Assembly (NCBI RefSeq): GCF_024970185.1
Contig: NZ_CP103965.1
Span: 740,001 to 804,000, forward strand
DNA length: 64,000 bases
Direction: 5' to 3'
Source: Pseudomonas sp. N3-W
GTDB taxonomy: Bacteria > Pseudomonadota > Gammaproteobacteria > Pseudomonadales > Pseudomonadaceae
Part shown: positions 28,479-38,201 of the stretch, in pieces
How the letters are laid out: every line of letters begins with the position of its first letter
How positions within the stretch are numbered: the stretch's first letter is position 1
The notes under the pieces: generated by a model
Databases searched by the model: none
Told to the model about the DNA's origin: nothing
The model's input: only the letters and a program-made list of their open reading frames with translations
Program-made: the position numbers and the translations under genes

Positions 28479-31241
28479 GGAGTCATCGGGCATCTCGTCA
28501 TCCAGCACAATCGGCAATTCGATACAGAAGCGCGCGCCATCCACCGAGTTGGACACACTCAGTCGCCCCCCCATGTTCTCGACAATGCCATAGCTCACCG
28601 ACAAACCAAGCCCGGTGCCGACGCCCACCGGTTTGGTGGTGAAAAAGGGTTCGAAAATCCGCTCCAGCAATCGTGGATCGATACCGCCGCCGTTGTCCTC
28701 GACCCACAGCCGTACCGAGTGCTTGTCGCGCTCGGCGTACACCGAAATCCACGGCCTGAAGGTAGAGTCGGCCTCGCGTTTGCTCAGTAGCGCATCCCTG
28801 GCGTTGACCATCAGGTTGATCAACACCTGTTCCAGCTGATCCACATAACCGCGCACCTGCACGGTAAAACCGGTCTCGCTGATGCGCAGGTCCACGCCTT
28901 TACCGCGCATGCCTTCGTTCAGCAGCGACAGCGTGCCCTCGATGGCATCCGCCGGGTTGAACGGTTGCTGCTCGATCTCCGAGCGCCGGCCAAATACGCG
29001 CATGTGGTCCACCACCCGCGCAGCTCGCTGCACTTGAGCGTCGATGCGATTGAGCTTGTCTTGCAGGTAATCGATCTGCACATCGCCATTGCTCAGGCGT
29101 TTGAGCACGTTGACGATGGCCATGCGCATTACATTCAGCGGCTGGTTGATTTCATGGGCCAGCCCGGTCGCCATTTCGCCGAGGGTGGCCATTTTTGCGC
29201 TTTGGGTGAGCTGCTGTTGCGAGCGGCGCACTTCAGTGTTGTCGCGGCCCACCGCTTGTACTTCGATCAGTTGCCCCCGCTCATCGAACACTCCGCGATC
29301 CGACCAGACCCACCACGCATGCTCGCGTCCCGGCAATTGCAGGCTGATTTCTGCGGTGCTGACTGGCTGCTCCGGGGTCAACAGGTTGAGACGCTGTACG
29401 AACGCATCGCGCTGTTCATCAGACATCCAGCTGCCCAGATTGACCCCCGGCAGTTCGTCCGGCGTGCACTCCAGGTACATCGCCAAGGGACGGTTGCCGA
29501 AGGTCAGGGTCAGGTCCGGGCAATAGCGGCAGATCATCGCCGGCGAGTCTTCCACCAGAATCCGGTAACGCTCCTCGCTTTGCCTGACCTGCTCGGCGAC
29601 CAGGGTCGCTTCGGTGACGTCCAGCCACAAGCCGACCGCCTCCACGGGCAGGCCGAGGTCGTCGCGCAGCAGTTTGGCTTCATCGAGCAGCCAGTGATAG
29701 TCGCCCCGGCTGTCGCGCAGTCGATAGCGGGCGCGCACCGAGCCTTCGCGCAGCAGGTGGCGGGTGCGCTCGAAATACAGCTCTCGATCTTCGGGATGCA
29801 CGCGTTCCACCAGTGCGGTGGCGGTGCAGTCAGCCAGATTCCAGCCCAGCAGCGGTTGCAGGCTGGCGCTGAAAAACGCCGGTTGCAGCGCACCCTCGGC
29901 GTAGCGCTGGACATAGATCACCGCCGGCGAACTGGCGATCAGGTTATCCAGCCGCGCATGAGCGGCGTCAGCGATCTGTTGCTGGTTCTTGATGTCGCTG
30001 ATGTCGAGCATGAACCCCACCAGCCGCCGGTTTTCACCGCTGCCGATGGCCAGCCCCTGAAGGCGATACCACAGTGGATTTTTCCAGGCGTCAGGGCTGT
30101 ACAGCCGCACACACAAGGTCAAGGCTTCGCTCTGTTGTTGCAGGGCGTGCAGGCGACTGCGCAACTCCTCGCGGTCGGCGGGGTGGATCTGTTCCAGCCA
30201 CTGATCAAGGGACGGTCTGGGGGCGTCCAGTTGCAGTGCGATGACCAGGGACGGCGCCAGATGAACGTCATCCCCGACGATTTCCCACCAGCCGGTGCCC
30301 AGCAGCGTTTGCAATGACTCCATGCGCTCCAGTTGCTGGTGATGCTGCAGCTCACGCAAGCGAGCGAGCAACGGGCCTGCCAACGCGCTGCACAACCCCA
30401 TCCAGTCACGATCACTCAGGTTCGATTCGCTGGCATCCACCGGATAAAAACCGCACAGCAACCAGGCCACCACGCCCCGGTCATCGCTATAGGGCACGGC
30501 AAAGCCTTCGACGTTGCCGAACATGGCCTGTACTCGCGAATGTGGGTCGAGGCCGTGATGAGTGCTGACGTGTTGTGGCCCGGTGCCGTTCAAACTGTCG
30601 AGGGTCGTGCCAAGCTGTTGTCCGTCATGCCACAGCGTTGGCGCGTCGTGGGCACGGAACTGGCGATGGATCTGCCAGCCCTGGGCCTGTTCGTCCAGCA
30701 GGGTCAGGGCGAGACAGGGGATGTGCCAGCGCTGGGCAATGGCCTGCAACTGTTCGCCGACGATCACCGGTAGCCGGGTCAGGCTGCAAGCACGCAGTTG
30801 TTCGCTGATCTGCGCGGCGAGTGCCTGGCAGGTGTCGCGACTGCGCGATTGCTGGCGCTCAAGCAACAGATCGGCGATGTCCATCAACTGCATCAGCCAG
30901 CCAGTGCCCAAGGGCTGAACCCAACCTCGCAGGTGCAGGGTCTGGTCGCCGTGGCCGGGGAAATCGAGGTCAAGACTTTGGCCCAGCCATTCCACCGGTC
31001 GGCCCTCTATGGCCAGAGTGCTGTGGGGTTGCACATAACGGTGTAGCGGCAGGGGTTGGTCATGGGGCGATTGTTGCGCCAGCAAATGGCGCAGTGGGCC
31101 GGCCATTTGCAAGACGCCACCGTTGGCATCAAGGTGCAGATGCAAGCCGAAGGGCGGCGAGCCCAGAGGGTCGGGCAGGTCGATGGCGGCAGTCGGCGCG
31201 CGGTTGAGCAAACGAGCGAAGAGTTTTTCCCCCGAGTTCAA
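28404..31241 (-). CDS. pprA: PAS/GAF hybrid sensor histidine kinase, PprA-like
   Basis: A 945-residue kinase without clear transmembrane helices. A GAF-like region lies at about 150-300, followed by three or four PAS domains (about 310-680). The HisKA phosphorylation site is H696 (GLAHEINQPLNVMR). The ATPase domain has the N-box LINLMVNARDAL (near 813), G1 DNGGGI (near 849) and G2 GTGLGLSV. Position in the Tad locus next to the prepilin peptidase and a PprB-like regulator matches P. aeruginosa PprA, which controls PprB and hence Flp pili. The ATG overlaps the tadE-like stop by four bases. The last 24 residues (VARELAPAGLRSGPEIDN and on) are encoded by a REP doublet. Confidence 0.85.
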   Translation of the reverse strand: MNSGEKLFARLLNRAPTAAIDLPDPLGSPPFGLHLHLDANGGVLQMAGPLRHLLAQQSPHDQPLPLHRYVQPHSTLAIEGRPVEWLGQSLDLDFPGHGDQTLHLRGWVQPLGTGWLMQLMDIADLLLERQQSRSRDTCQALAAQISEQLRACSLTRLPVIVGEQLQAIAQRWHIPCLALTLLDEQAQGWQIHRQFRAHDAPTLWHDGQQLGTTLDSLNGTGPQHVSTHHGLDPHSRVQAMFGNVEGFAVPYSDDRGVVAWLLCGFYPVDASESNLSDRDWMGLCSALAGPLLARLRELQHHQQLERMESLQTLLGTGWWEIVGDDVHLAPSLVIALQLDAPRPSLDQWLEQIHPADREELRSRLHALQQQSEALTLCVRLYSPDAWKNPLWYRLQGLAIGSGENRRLVGFMLDISDIKNQQQIADAAHARLDNLIASSPAVIYVQRYAEGALQPAFFSASLQPLLGWNLADCTATALVERVHPEDRELYFERTRHLLREGSVRARYRLRDSRGDYHWLLDEAKLLRDDLGLPVEAVGLWLDVTEATLVAEQVRQSEERYRILVEDSPAMICRYCPDLTLTFGNRPLAMYLECTPDELPGVNLGSWMSDEQRDAFVQRLNLLTPEQPVSTAEISLQLPGREHAWWVWSDRGVFDERGQLIEVQAVGRDNTEVRRSQQQLTQSAKMATLGEMATGLAHEINQPLNVMRMAIVNVLKRLSNGDVQIDYLQDKLNRIDAQVQRAARVVDHMRVFGRRSEIEQQPFNPADAIEGTLSLLNEGMRGKGVDLRISETGFTVQVRGYVDQLEQVLINLMVNARDALLSKREADSTFRPWISVYAERDKHSVRLWVEDNGGGIDPRLLERIFEPFFTTKPVGVGTGLGLSVSYGIVENMGGRLSVSNSVDGARFCIELPIVLDDEMPDDSVARELAPAGLRSGPEIDNANAEKS

Positions 31242-31684
31242 AATTGCAGACTCGATGTCGCAGTGAGGAACGTCGGCAGATTGGGCACGGTGCCCACTCC
31301 CGGCAATACCAGAAACGGAATCACCTGATTGAGCTTGCTGACGGGGTAGTTCACCGTGACGGTCAATGTACCGGTGGTGGCGTTATAGGCCGCGCTGGTG
31401 TCCACGCCGATCACCAGGTTCAGCGCCGGGGGCACCCATGACAGTTGCTGTGTCAGTGTGGCGTTGGCGGTGCTGACCAGCACGCTGGCGTAGCTTGGCG
31501 TAGTGGGGTCCACCGCGACGCTACGGCGTACCGCCTCGGACGTGGCTTCGTTGAATGACTGCATCAGCACCAGAGGCACGCTGTAGCTGACCAGGCCATA
31601 AAACACGGCAAAAAAAATCACGAACACCAGGGCGAATTCAATCGCCACAGCGCCTTTCTGCGATTTGGGGAGGCCTGTTTTCAT
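31238..31684 (-). CDS. tadE: TadE/TadF-like pseudopilin
   Basis: A 148-residue protein with the TadE N-terminal motif KGAVAIEFALVFVIFFAVFY, which combines a prepilin-like processing site (G before AVAIEF) and a hydrophobic helix. It should be cleaved by the prepilin peptidase encoded divergently 76 bases away and act in Flp pilus biogenesis. The C-terminal domain is Thr/Val-rich. The start at 31684 (MKTGLPKSQKG) is preferred over an ATG 24 bases upstream. The stop overlaps the kinase start, so pseudopilin and kinase are in one transcript. Confidence 0.85.
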   Translation of the reverse strand: MKTGLPKSQKGAVAIEFALVFVIFFAVFYGLVSYSVPLVLMQSFNEATSEAVRRSVAVDPTTPSYASVLVSTANATLTQQLSWVPPALNLVIGVDTSAAYNATTGTLTVTVNYPVSKLNQVIPFLVLPGVGTVPNLPTFLTATSSLQF

Positions 31685-31759
31685 GACTGCGTCTACCCTG
31701 ACTGTCACTGCGTAGTATCAGCATAGAATCATTCAGCAAAAACGGACGGTTTTTACCGG

Positions 31760-32230
31760 ATGCACAGTTTTGTCCTATTGATCTGGCTGGCGCTGTGCGC
31801 GGCGCAGGATGCACGAGAGAAACGCATCGCCAATGCCTTGACCCTGGGCATTGGTTTGCTTGCGCTGATGTATTTGCTGTGGACCGGCAGCACCTGGATG
31901 GGCGCCGAGGCTGAGCAGGGCGGCTGGGCCTTTTTACTCGCGTTGGCATTCACTTTGCCGGGCTATGTAATGGGCCGAATGGGCGCCGGGGATGTGAAAT
32001 TAATGACAGCTTTGGGTCTTGCGACGGACGGCGTTTTTGTCCTTGGCTCTTTTATTGGCGCCGCGATTGCCAGCGTTGTCTGGTTGTGGCTGGCGCCAAG
32101 AGTCTGGCTCCATATGAGTCAAGGGCTTAGAGAGCATCTTCGATATATGGAGCCAGGAACGTCAAAAAAGCCGCCATTTGCACCGTTTGTGTTTGCCGGG
32201 GTACTGCTTGCGCTGTATTGGATTCACTAG
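31760..32230 (+). CDS. fppA: Flp prepilin peptidase (A24 family)
   Basis: A 156-residue polytopic aspartic protease of the TadV/FppA type, which cleaves and may methylate Flp prepilin and the TadE-like pseudopilins. Both catalytic aspartates are present: D17 (CAAQDAREKRIAN) and D78 in the GxGD motif (MGAGDVKLMTALGL). Several transmembrane helices and a short length without the N-terminal methylase domain are typical for the Tad class. It lies 124 bases before the PprB-like regulator, as in P. aeruginosa. Confidence 0.93.
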   Translation: MHSFVLLIWLALCAAQDAREKRIANALTLGIGLLALMYLLWTGSTWMGAEAEQGGWAFLLALAFTLPGYVMGRMGAGDVKLMTALGLATDGVFVLGSFIGAAIASVVWLWLAPRVWLHMSQGLREHLRYMEPGTSKKPPFAPFVFAGVLLALYWIH

Positions 32231-32354
32231 TCGCCAAGCGCCACTAGTCCTATGTACATAGTCGGAAAGTGCGTCTACTTTCAAGTGAGTGGTTATACAG
32301 CTGAAGGCTGAAAGTACAGGAATGGTCAGCTTCGACCTCGGCATGGAGTGGCAC

Positions 32355-33143
32355 GTGAACAAGCTTACGTCTGCAATAAAAGTCCTTGTGGTCGACGATC
32401 AGCCGTTGATTGTTGAGGAACTGTGTGAATTCCTCGAAAGCAACGGTTATCGCTGTGTGCCATGCGAATCCAGTCGGCAGGCGGTCGAGCGTTTCGGCGA
32501 AGATGTCGATATTGGCCTGGTGCTGTGCGATTTGCACATGCCGGACCTGGATGGCATCCAGCTGGTGCAGGAGCTGCAACGTATTGCCGGCAAGGAGCGG
32601 GCCTTCGAGGCAATCATGCTCACCGGGCGTGCGGACAAGCAGGATGTGATCAAGGCGTTGCGTGCCGGCATTGCTGATTACTATCAAAAGCCCATTGATC
32701 TGGGTGAGCTGCTGGAAGGTTTGCAGCGTCAGGAAGTCGCTCTGCAAGAGCGGCACAAGAGTGTGCGGCTGGGGCAGTTGAATCAGAAGCTGCAGTTTTT
32801 ATCTGAATCCATTGATGACCTTTATCAGGACCTGGACAAGGTGCGGCGTAGTCCTGGGGCGTCTTCGCGTATGGCGGCGGGGGATGAGGTCAGTGATGCG
32901 GATCGGGCGGAGATTCCGGCAATTTTCAATCAGCTGTCGCCCCGGCAACTGGATGTGGCGCGGTTGGTGGGCAAGGGGCAGACCAATTATCAGATTGCCT
33001 GTGAGTTGGGGATTACCGAGAACACGGTGAAGCTTTATGTGTCGCAGGTTTTGCGGTTGACGCATATGCATAATCGGACGCAGTTGGCGTTGGCTCTTTC
33101 TCCCAGCAGTTCTTCTGTTCGGCAGCGGGTTACTGCGCATTGA
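32355..33143 (+). CDS. pprB: Response regulator with LuxR-type HTH, PprB-like
   Basis: A 262-residue response regulator. The receiver has KVLVVDDQPLI, the acceptor Asp in VLCDLHMPDLDG, the Thr in IMLTGRAD and the Lys in YQKPID. A linker follows, then the NarL/LuxR DNA-binding domain (LSPRQLDVARLVGKGQTNYQ, GITENTVKLYVSQVLRL). P. aeruginosa PprB activates flp, tad, cupE and bapA-type genes and represses type III secretion; the same role is inferred here. The GTG at 32355 has GGAG six bases upstream and is preferred over ATG at 32343 or 32322. Confidence 0.9.
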   Translation: MNKLTSAIKVLVVDDQPLIVEELCEFLESNGYRCVPCESSRQAVERFGEDVDIGLVLCDLHMPDLDGIQLVQELQRIAGKERAFEAIMLTGRADKQDVIKALRAGIADYYQKPIDLGELLEGLQRQEVALQERHKSVRLGQLNQKLQFLSESIDDLYQDLDKVRRSPGASSRMAAGDEVSDADRAEIPAIFNQLSPRQLDVARLVGKGQTNYQIACELGITENTVKLYVSQVLRLTHMHNRTQLALALSPSSSSVRQRVTAH

Positions 33144-33571
33144 CTTGGGCTTGGGCTTGGGCTTGGACTTGGCGGCCTTAGGGCCGACCATGTTCCTCCA
33201 GGTGTATACCGGTCAAACTGTGGGAGCTGGCCTGCCTGCAAAGGCGGCCTGACAGCCGACCAATCTCCCGTAGGATGTACACCGCTCCAAACTGTGGGAG
33301 CTGGCCTGCCTGCGAAGGCGGCCTGACAGCCGACCAATCTCCCGCAGGATGTACACCGCTCCAAACTGTGGGAGCTGGCTTGCCTGCGAAAGCGGTCTAC
33401 CAGCCAACCAATCTCCTCCAGATGTACACCAATCAAAACTGTGGGAGCGAGCTTGCTCGCGATGGCGGCCTGACAGCCGACCAATCTCTCCCTGATGCAC
33501 CCAGTCCAACTGTGGGAGCTGGCTTGCCTGCGAAGACGGCCTGACAGCCGACCGGGATTTTGATGGGGTAC
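33144..33571. repeat. Hexamer run and tandem REP-derived units, array A1
   Basis: After pprB comes a run of GGGCTT hexamers (about 33144-33165) and GGCGGCCTTAGGGCCGACCATG. Five tandem units begin with CTGTGGGAG at 33218, 33292, 33366, 33439 and 33510. Each has a REP half-site (GTGGGAGCTGGCTTGCCTGCG) and a second part with GACAGCCGACCAATCTC. No gene is supported here. Confidence 0.9.
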
Positions 33572-33959
33572 ATATCCGTTGCTGCGGTAATGGCGGTTTA
33601 TGGTTTCGCCCTTACGGCGAGGCACTTTTTTCAAACGCCAAAAAAGTACCCAAAAAGGCTCGCCCCGAGCGTACGGCTCCTCGCTAGGGCTCGGTGTTCC
33701 CTCGCTCCGGTATTCATCTGGGGGCATCGCCTACGGTCTGCTTCGCGACGACCTCCTCTCGATGTGTGCGGCTGCGCCGCACGGCGCTACGCGCCCACCC
33801 CCAGATAAACACCTCCACTCGGCCTCCCGAAGGGGCGGGTAGATCAAGAGCTGCAGGCGAGCTAACGCTCGGCCTGTTGAGTGGTGAAGGGCGGGGGTGG
33901 TATGCGGATCTGCTTCTGCTTCTGCTTCTGCTTCTGCTTTTGCTTTTGCTTTTGCTTTT
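33572..33959. repeat. Dispersed 370-bp repeat, copy 1
   Basis: From ATATCCGTTGCTGCGG to the (CTTCTG)n tract this stretch is almost identical to 42994-43364 in the same orientation; offset 9,422 bases over the shared part. It contains TTTTTTCAAACGCCAAAAAAG and many short GC palindromes. It ends in about 50 bases of CTGCTT/TTTGCT hexamers. Several frames are open but look like repeat-derived reading frames, not genes. Confidence 0.9.
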
Positions 33960-34110
33960 CTGTGGGAGCGAGCTTGCTCGCGATGGCGGCCTGACAGCCA
34001 ACCAATCCCTCCCGAATGTACCCGATCCAACTGTGGGAGCGAGCTTGCTCGCGATGGCGGCCTACCAGACAACCAATCCCTCCCGAATGGACTGGCAGTT
34101 CCTACAGGGC
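33960..34110. repeat. Tandem REP-derived units, array A2
   Basis: Two more units of the same family begin at 33960 and 34031, with half-site GTGGGAGCGAGCTTGCTCGCG and CAACCAATCCCTCCCGAATG. They run up to the end of the DUF3613 gene. Confidence 0.88.
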
Positions 34111-34120
34111 AATTACCCAC

Positions 34121-34390
34121 TCAGTTAGTCTTGATCTTGCCCCCTGCATCTGGGTCATACAGATCCGGAATCTCATACTTGTACTTCTTCAACCATCGCT
34201 GCATCGCCATTTCCCGTTCGGCCGCTGTAGCCGCTTGTGGATTGGCGGACGCTGCCTTGTTGCGGCTTTGCAGCAGCAGCCAGCCTTCGGTTTCCTGTTG
34301 CTGTGCCGAGGCGGGGCCGGCGTCGATGGCCAGGGCGCTCAGTGGCAGAGTCAACAGGCTCAGGTAACACAGTTCTTTCAACGTGTTCAT
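34121..34390 (-). CDS. DUF3613 protein, last gene of the tad operon
   Basis: An 89-residue small secreted protein with a signal peptide (KELCYLSLLTLPLSALA, cleavage near residue 21). It has a Gln-rich segment followed by EGWLLLQSRNKAAS and MQRWLKKYKYEIPDLYDP, which match DUF3613, a family found at the ends of Pseudomonas tad operons. Function unknown. It starts eight bases after tadD. Confidence 0.85.
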   Translation of the reverse strand: MNTLKELCYLSLLTLPLSALAIDAGPASAQQQETEGWLLLQSRNKAASANPQAATAAEREMAMQRWLKKYKYEIPDLYDPDAGGKIKTN

Positions 34391-34397
34391 GGCAGCC

Positions 34398-35120
34398 TCA
34401 CTTGATCGTTGACGGCAGCGGGTCGGTCGCCACCGCTACCTGACTGCCGGCCGCGGGTTTGGCCTTGACCGGGGCCTTGAGTTTTTCTGCGCGTTGTTGG
34501 GCGTCGGTGAATTGTTCCGGGGTCAGGTGCGAGCGGCTGACGATTTCGGCGGCTTGTTGCCAGTTGTCCTGGTACAGCAGCAAGGTCACCAGGTTCAGCG
34601 TCGCCAATTGATCGGTTTGCTTGAGTTCGATGGCGGTGAGGAATTCGAAGCGAGCGTCCTCCATGCGCAGCTGGTTGAGGTAGACCACGCCCAGGTCGTT
34701 GCGAATTTTTTCGTCGGTGGGCGCCAGTCGTACTGCCCGTTGCAGATGCGCCTGCGCCTGGCCGTTGTCGCCACGGGCGGCATAGAGTTGGCCCAGGCCG
34801 TGTTCGGCGTCGGCGGTCAGGCAGCTGCCGAGCAGGCTGCGGTACAGCGGTTCGGCTTCGCTGCGGCCCAGCAGGCGGTAGACCTTGGCTTTGCGCAAGC
34901 GCACTTCGCCGAGGTTGTCGGGCAGGCTTTGCAGGTTGGCCAGGCTGGCGTGCAGTTTGCCGTCGTTGGCCAGGTCATCGGCCAGGTTCAGGGCCAGTTC
35001 CTGGTCGGAACTCAGCTTGCTGCAACTGCTGGGGCCGGTCAGTGCTGCCCACGGCGTCTGGCCGTCGGTGGCGCATCCGCCGAGCATCAACAGGCTTGCC
35101 GCGACTATCAGTGCTTTCAT
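34398..35120 (-). CDS. tadD: Tad pilus lipoprotein TadD (TPR)
   Basis: A 240-residue lipoprotein with signal KALIVAASLLMLGGC; lipidation is expected at Cys17. The body has TPR-like repeats (LGQLYAARGDNGQAQAHLQR, NDLGVVYLNQLRMEDA). TadD lipoproteins act as pilotins or scaffolds for the Tad outer-membrane secretin. A C-terminal low-complexity tail (LKAPVKAKPAAG) follows. ATG 35120 gives the standard signal, and an in-frame ATG 21 bases upstream is less likely. Confidence 0.9.
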   Translation of the reverse strand: MKALIVAASLLMLGGCATDGQTPWAALTGPSSCSKLSSDQELALNLADDLANDGKLHASLANLQSLPDNLGEVRLRKAKVYRLLGRSEAEPLYRSLLGSCLTADAEHGLGQLYAARGDNGQAQAHLQRAVRLAPTDEKIRNDLGVVYLNQLRMEDARFEFLTAIELKQTDQLATLNLVTLLLYQDNWQQAAEIVSRSHLTPEQFTDAQQRAEKLKAPVKAKPAAGSQVAVATDPLPSTIK

Positions 35121-35143
35121 CAAACTCTCTCCATGAGCCAACG

Positions 35144-36028
35144 TCAGGATGCGAACGCTCGGGTAATGGCGGTAAAGCCAGGGCCGGCCAGTACGATCAG
35201 CAAGGCCGGAAACAGAAACATCATCATCACCACGGACATCTTGGCCGACATCTTTGAAATGTATTCCTGCAGGCGTGTCAGGCGTCGGTCGTCCAGCAGT
35301 TGTTTGAGCGACAGCAGGGATTTCATCGCGCCACCGCCCTGATGAATCAGTTGCTGCAAGATCACGCAGGTATCGGTGAATTCATCCACCGCCAGCATCA
35401 CCGCCGCCTTGTTCAGCTCCTGGCCCAGCTCCAGGCCCGAGTCGACGCGGGTCAGGATCAGCCGCAGTTCGCTGGTCAGTTCCGGCAGCAGTTTCTGGCC
35501 TTCGGTGCTGAGTACGCGCAACGCCTGTTCAACCGCCATGCCGGATTCGAAGAGGATGCGCAGCAGTGGAATGAAGGTGGAAATTTCGGCCGAGATGATT
35601 TTCTGCCGGCGGCCAGCGGCATACGCCAGCAAGCGTTTGGGCAGCAGATAACCAGCACCGGTGGCGAGCATCGGCGCGAGCCAGCCGTTGGCGGCGTGGG
35701 GGAAAAACACTTCTTGCAGAAACAACCCGAGGCCCAGGGTCAGCAGCGGGGTGCCGACCTGGCAGGCGGCATACAGCGAGCGTTCGCTGGCGCGGCGCCA
35801 GCCCAGGCGGCTGAGCAGGGTCTGGGTTTCGCTGTCGATGCTCACCGAGCGCTGGCCGAATCGGCTGTTGCCCAGTGCACGCAGCCAATGGCCGAAGCGG
35901 TTTTCCCGTACCAGATTGCCCTGCAGGCGCTGGGTCACCTGACGCACACGGCGACGCTCTTGCAGCAAGTGATTGCTCACCAGCAACAGGGCGCCGAGGA
36001 ACAGCATGAGAGCCGCCAGCAGCACCAT
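35144..36028 (-). CDS. tadC: Tad inner-membrane platform protein TadC
   Basis: A 294-residue type II secretion F-domain protein. It has N-terminal and C-terminal hydrophobic segments (VLLAALMLFLGALLLVSNHL and SVVMMMFLFPALLIVLAGPG) and the T2SF domain between (FESGMAVEQALRVLS, DTCVILQQLIHQGGGAMKS). Together with TadB it forms the inner-membrane platform on which the TadA ATPase assembles Flp subunits. It begins one base after tadB. Confidence 0.94.
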   Translation of the reverse strand: MVLLAALMLFLGALLLVSNHLLQERRRVRQVTQRLQGNLVRENRFGHWLRALGNSRFGQRSVSIDSETQTLLSRLGWRRASERSLYAACQVGTPLLTLGLGLFLQEVFFPHAANGWLAPMLATGAGYLLPKRLLAYAAGRRQKIISAEISTFIPLLRILFESGMAVEQALRVLSTEGQKLLPELTSELRLILTRVDSGLELGQELNKAAVMLAVDEFTDTCVILQQLIHQGGGAMKSLLSLKQLLDDRRLTRLQEYISKMSAKMSVVMMMFLFPALLIVLAGPGFTAITRAFAS

Positions 36029-36029
36029 T

Positions 36030-36914
36030 TCAAACGCTCCGCAACATGCGCCACAGTGCCAGGCAGCCGAGCACCTGCAACACCGCCGCGACGATCAGCA
36101 TGGTCTGGCCACCCGAGTCGTGCCACATGCCGAGCATGTAGCCGGGGTTGGTCAGCATGAAGTAACTCACCAGAATCACCGGCAGTGAACCCAGCACCCA
36201 GGCGGTCATGCGGGTTTCGCCGGTCAGGGCGCGCAGTTGGCGGGCGCCCTGGTCGCGTTCGCGAATCAGTTTGATCAGGTTCTCCAACAGCTCGCTGGCG
36301 TTGCCGCCATAACGGTGGTTGACCTTCAGGCCCAGGGCGAACATGCGCAGTTCGTCCTGCTCATACAGCTCGGCGAAGTCGCTCACGGCGTCCGGCAAAT
36401 TAACGCCAAGCTGCACGTTGCGCTGCACCCGGCCCATGGCTTTTTTCAGTGGGTCGTCACTGGCTTCGATGCTGCCCATGACCGCGTCGGCCAGGGTCCG
36501 GCCGGACTTGAGGCTGCGTACGGTGTGGTCGAGTAACTGCGGCAGTTGTTCGATCATGCGTTTGAGGCGGCGCCGATACAGCCAGTCAATGTACAGCCGC
36601 AGCAGCAGCGGTGGCGTGAGTACCGCGACCAGCAAGCCGATCCAGTCCGCCAGCAGGTAGCCGAGCAGCATCGCCACGGCCCATAGCATCAGCCACAGGC
36701 CGAGACGCTCGGTCGGGCGTCCCAGGCCTGCGCGCAGAAACATGCGTTCAAGGCCCACCCACGAAGTGTTGACCATGGGCTGTTGCGGTTGACCTTCGGC
36801 CAGGCGGTTAAGCACGCGTTCGTTGGCAGTCTTGTGGACGCCGTGCAGGAACAGGCGGATCGACAGCCCCAGCAAAATCAGGCAGATGAGGATGAGAATA
36901 ATCGGTCCGATCAT
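36030..36914 (-). CDS. tadB: Tad inner-membrane platform protein TadB
   Basis: A 294-residue T2SF-domain protein paralogous to TadC. An N-terminal helix (IILILICLILLGLSIRLFL) and a central pair of helices precede the T2SF domain (SLKSGRTLADAVMGSIEAS, VNHRYGGNASELLENLIKLI). The C-terminal helix is TMLIVAAVLQVLGCLALWRM. It forms the assembly platform with TadC. It begins 18 bases after tadA, inside the rcpC-to-DUF3613 operon. Confidence 0.94.
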   Translation of the reverse strand: MIGPIILILICLILLGLSIRLFLHGVHKTANERVLNRLAEGQPQQPMVNTSWVGLERMFLRAGLGRPTERLGLWLMLWAVAMLLGYLLADWIGLLVAVLTPPLLLRLYIDWLYRRRLKRMIEQLPQLLDHTVRSLKSGRTLADAVMGSIEASDDPLKKAMGRVQRNVQLGVNLPDAVSDFAELYEQDELRMFALGLKVNHRYGGNASELLENLIKLIRERDQGARQLRALTGETRMTAWVLGSLPVILVSYFMLTNPGYMLGMWHDSGGQTMLIVAAVLQVLGCLALWRMLRSV

Positions 36915-36932
36915 GATGAATACCCCATGCCG

Positions 36933-38201
36933 TCAGCCCAGGTTCGTCTCGTGCCGCAGCTTGTCGCCAGCCGGGTTGAGCGCTTCGCGCAGGAAGCCGA
37001 AACCCGCCTGCCGGTTAAGCCGGAACAGTGTGTTGGTGACATAGATGTCTTCACGAATGCCGACCACTTCCACGACCTCGCTGACGCAGCGTCGACCATC
37101 GGGCAGGCGCGTCAGCTGGATGATCACGTCCAGCGCCGCGCAGATCATTTGCCGCAAAGTGCGCTCGGCCACCGTGCGGCCGGTAAGGCCAACCAGGGTT
37201 TCGAGACGCAGCAAGGCGTCCTGGGCATTGTTGGCGTGCACGGTACTCATGGAGCCATCGTGGCCGGTGTTCATGGCGGTGAGTACGTCGAGCACTTCGA
37301 CGCCGCGGATCTCGCCGAGGATGATCCGGTCGGGGCGCATTCGCAGGGCGTTGCGGATCAGGTCGCTGGCTTTGACTTCGCCGTGGCCCTCGGCATTCGG
37401 CGGGCGCGTTTCCAGGCGCACGACGTGGGGATGGCCCAGTTGCAATTCGGCGACGTCCTCGATAGTCACCAGTCGTTCATGGGGATTGATCAGCTGGCTG
37501 AGGATGTTCAGCAACGTGGTTTTGCCGGTGCCGGTCCCGCCGCTGATGAGGATGTTGCAGCGCTTGCCGACCGCCTCTTGAAAAAAGTCGAAAATCGCCA
37601 GGTCGATGGTCTGCGTGGCCATCAGGTCGGTGCTTTTGAGCATGTCCTTGCGAAATTTACGAATCGACAGGCAGGGTCCATCCAGCGCAATCGGCGGGAT
37701 GATCGCGTTGACCCGGCTGCCGTCGGGCATGCGCGCATCGACCATCGGCGACGACTCGTCCAGTCGTCTTCCCAGCGGCGCGAGGATGCGTTGCATGACG
37801 CGTTCGACGTGATGCGCATCGATAAAACGCAGGTCACTTTGGTGCAGCACGCCGTCGCGTTCGATGAATACGCGATGCGGGCCGTTGACCAGAATCTCCG
37901 TCACCGATGGGTCGCGCAGCAACACTTCGAGCGGACCGAAGCCGGTCAGTTCATCGACGATTTCTTCGGCCAGGCGCTCCATTTCGTAGCGGGAAATCGC
38001 CAGGTGCAAACGGGCGATGTATTCGGCGACCTTGTCGGTGACGAACTGCGCCAACAACTGCCGCGAGCCCTCCAGCAGGTTTTTCCCGGACTCTTCGATG
38101 GCGTCGATGATGTAGCGGTGCAGCACCAGTTTCAGGCCTTCATGGTCGGTGTTGCCGACCGGGCCGCGCTGGGGTGCGCCGAAGAGTTTTTCTGCGGTCA
38201 T
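36933..38201 (-). CDS. tadA: Tad pilus assembly ATPase TadA (CpaF)
   Basis: A 422-residue secretion ATPase of the GspE/VirB11 superfamily that powers Flp polymerisation. The N-terminal domain has [20 protein letters not shown]. Walker A is [14 protein letters not shown], the Asp box is [11 protein letters not shown] and Walker B is [11 protein letters not shown], followed by the His box [13 protein letters not shown]. All motifs are intact. The ATG overlaps the tadZ stop by four bases, indicating translational coupling. Confidence 0.96.
   Translation of the reverse strand: MTAEKLFGAPQRGPVGNTDHEGLKLVLHRYIIDAIEESGKNLLEGSRQLLAQFVTDKVAEYIARLHLAISRYEMERLAEEIVDELTGFGPLEVLLRDPSVTEILVNGPHRVFIERDGVLHQSDLRFIDAHHVERVMQRILAPLGRRLDESSPMVDARMPDGSRVNAIIPPIALDGPCLSIRKFRKDMLKSTDLMATQTIDLAIFDFFQEAVGKRCNILISGGTGTGKTTLLNILSQLINPHERLVTIEDVAELQLGHPHVVRLETRPPNAEGHGEVKASDLIRNALRMRPDRIILGEIRGVEVLDVLTAMNTGHDGSMSTVHANNAQDALLRLETLVGLTGRTVAERTLRQMICAALDVIIQLTRLPDGRRCVSEVVEVVGIREDIYVTNTLFRLNRQAGFGFLREALNPAGDKLRHETNLG

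Noticed and set aside
33035..33727. Minus-strand frame beginning MPPDEYRSEGTPSP, also found at 42880-43149
   Set aside because: It is encoded by the dispersed repeat and recurs with it; such frames are commonly mis-annotated as hypothetical proteins.
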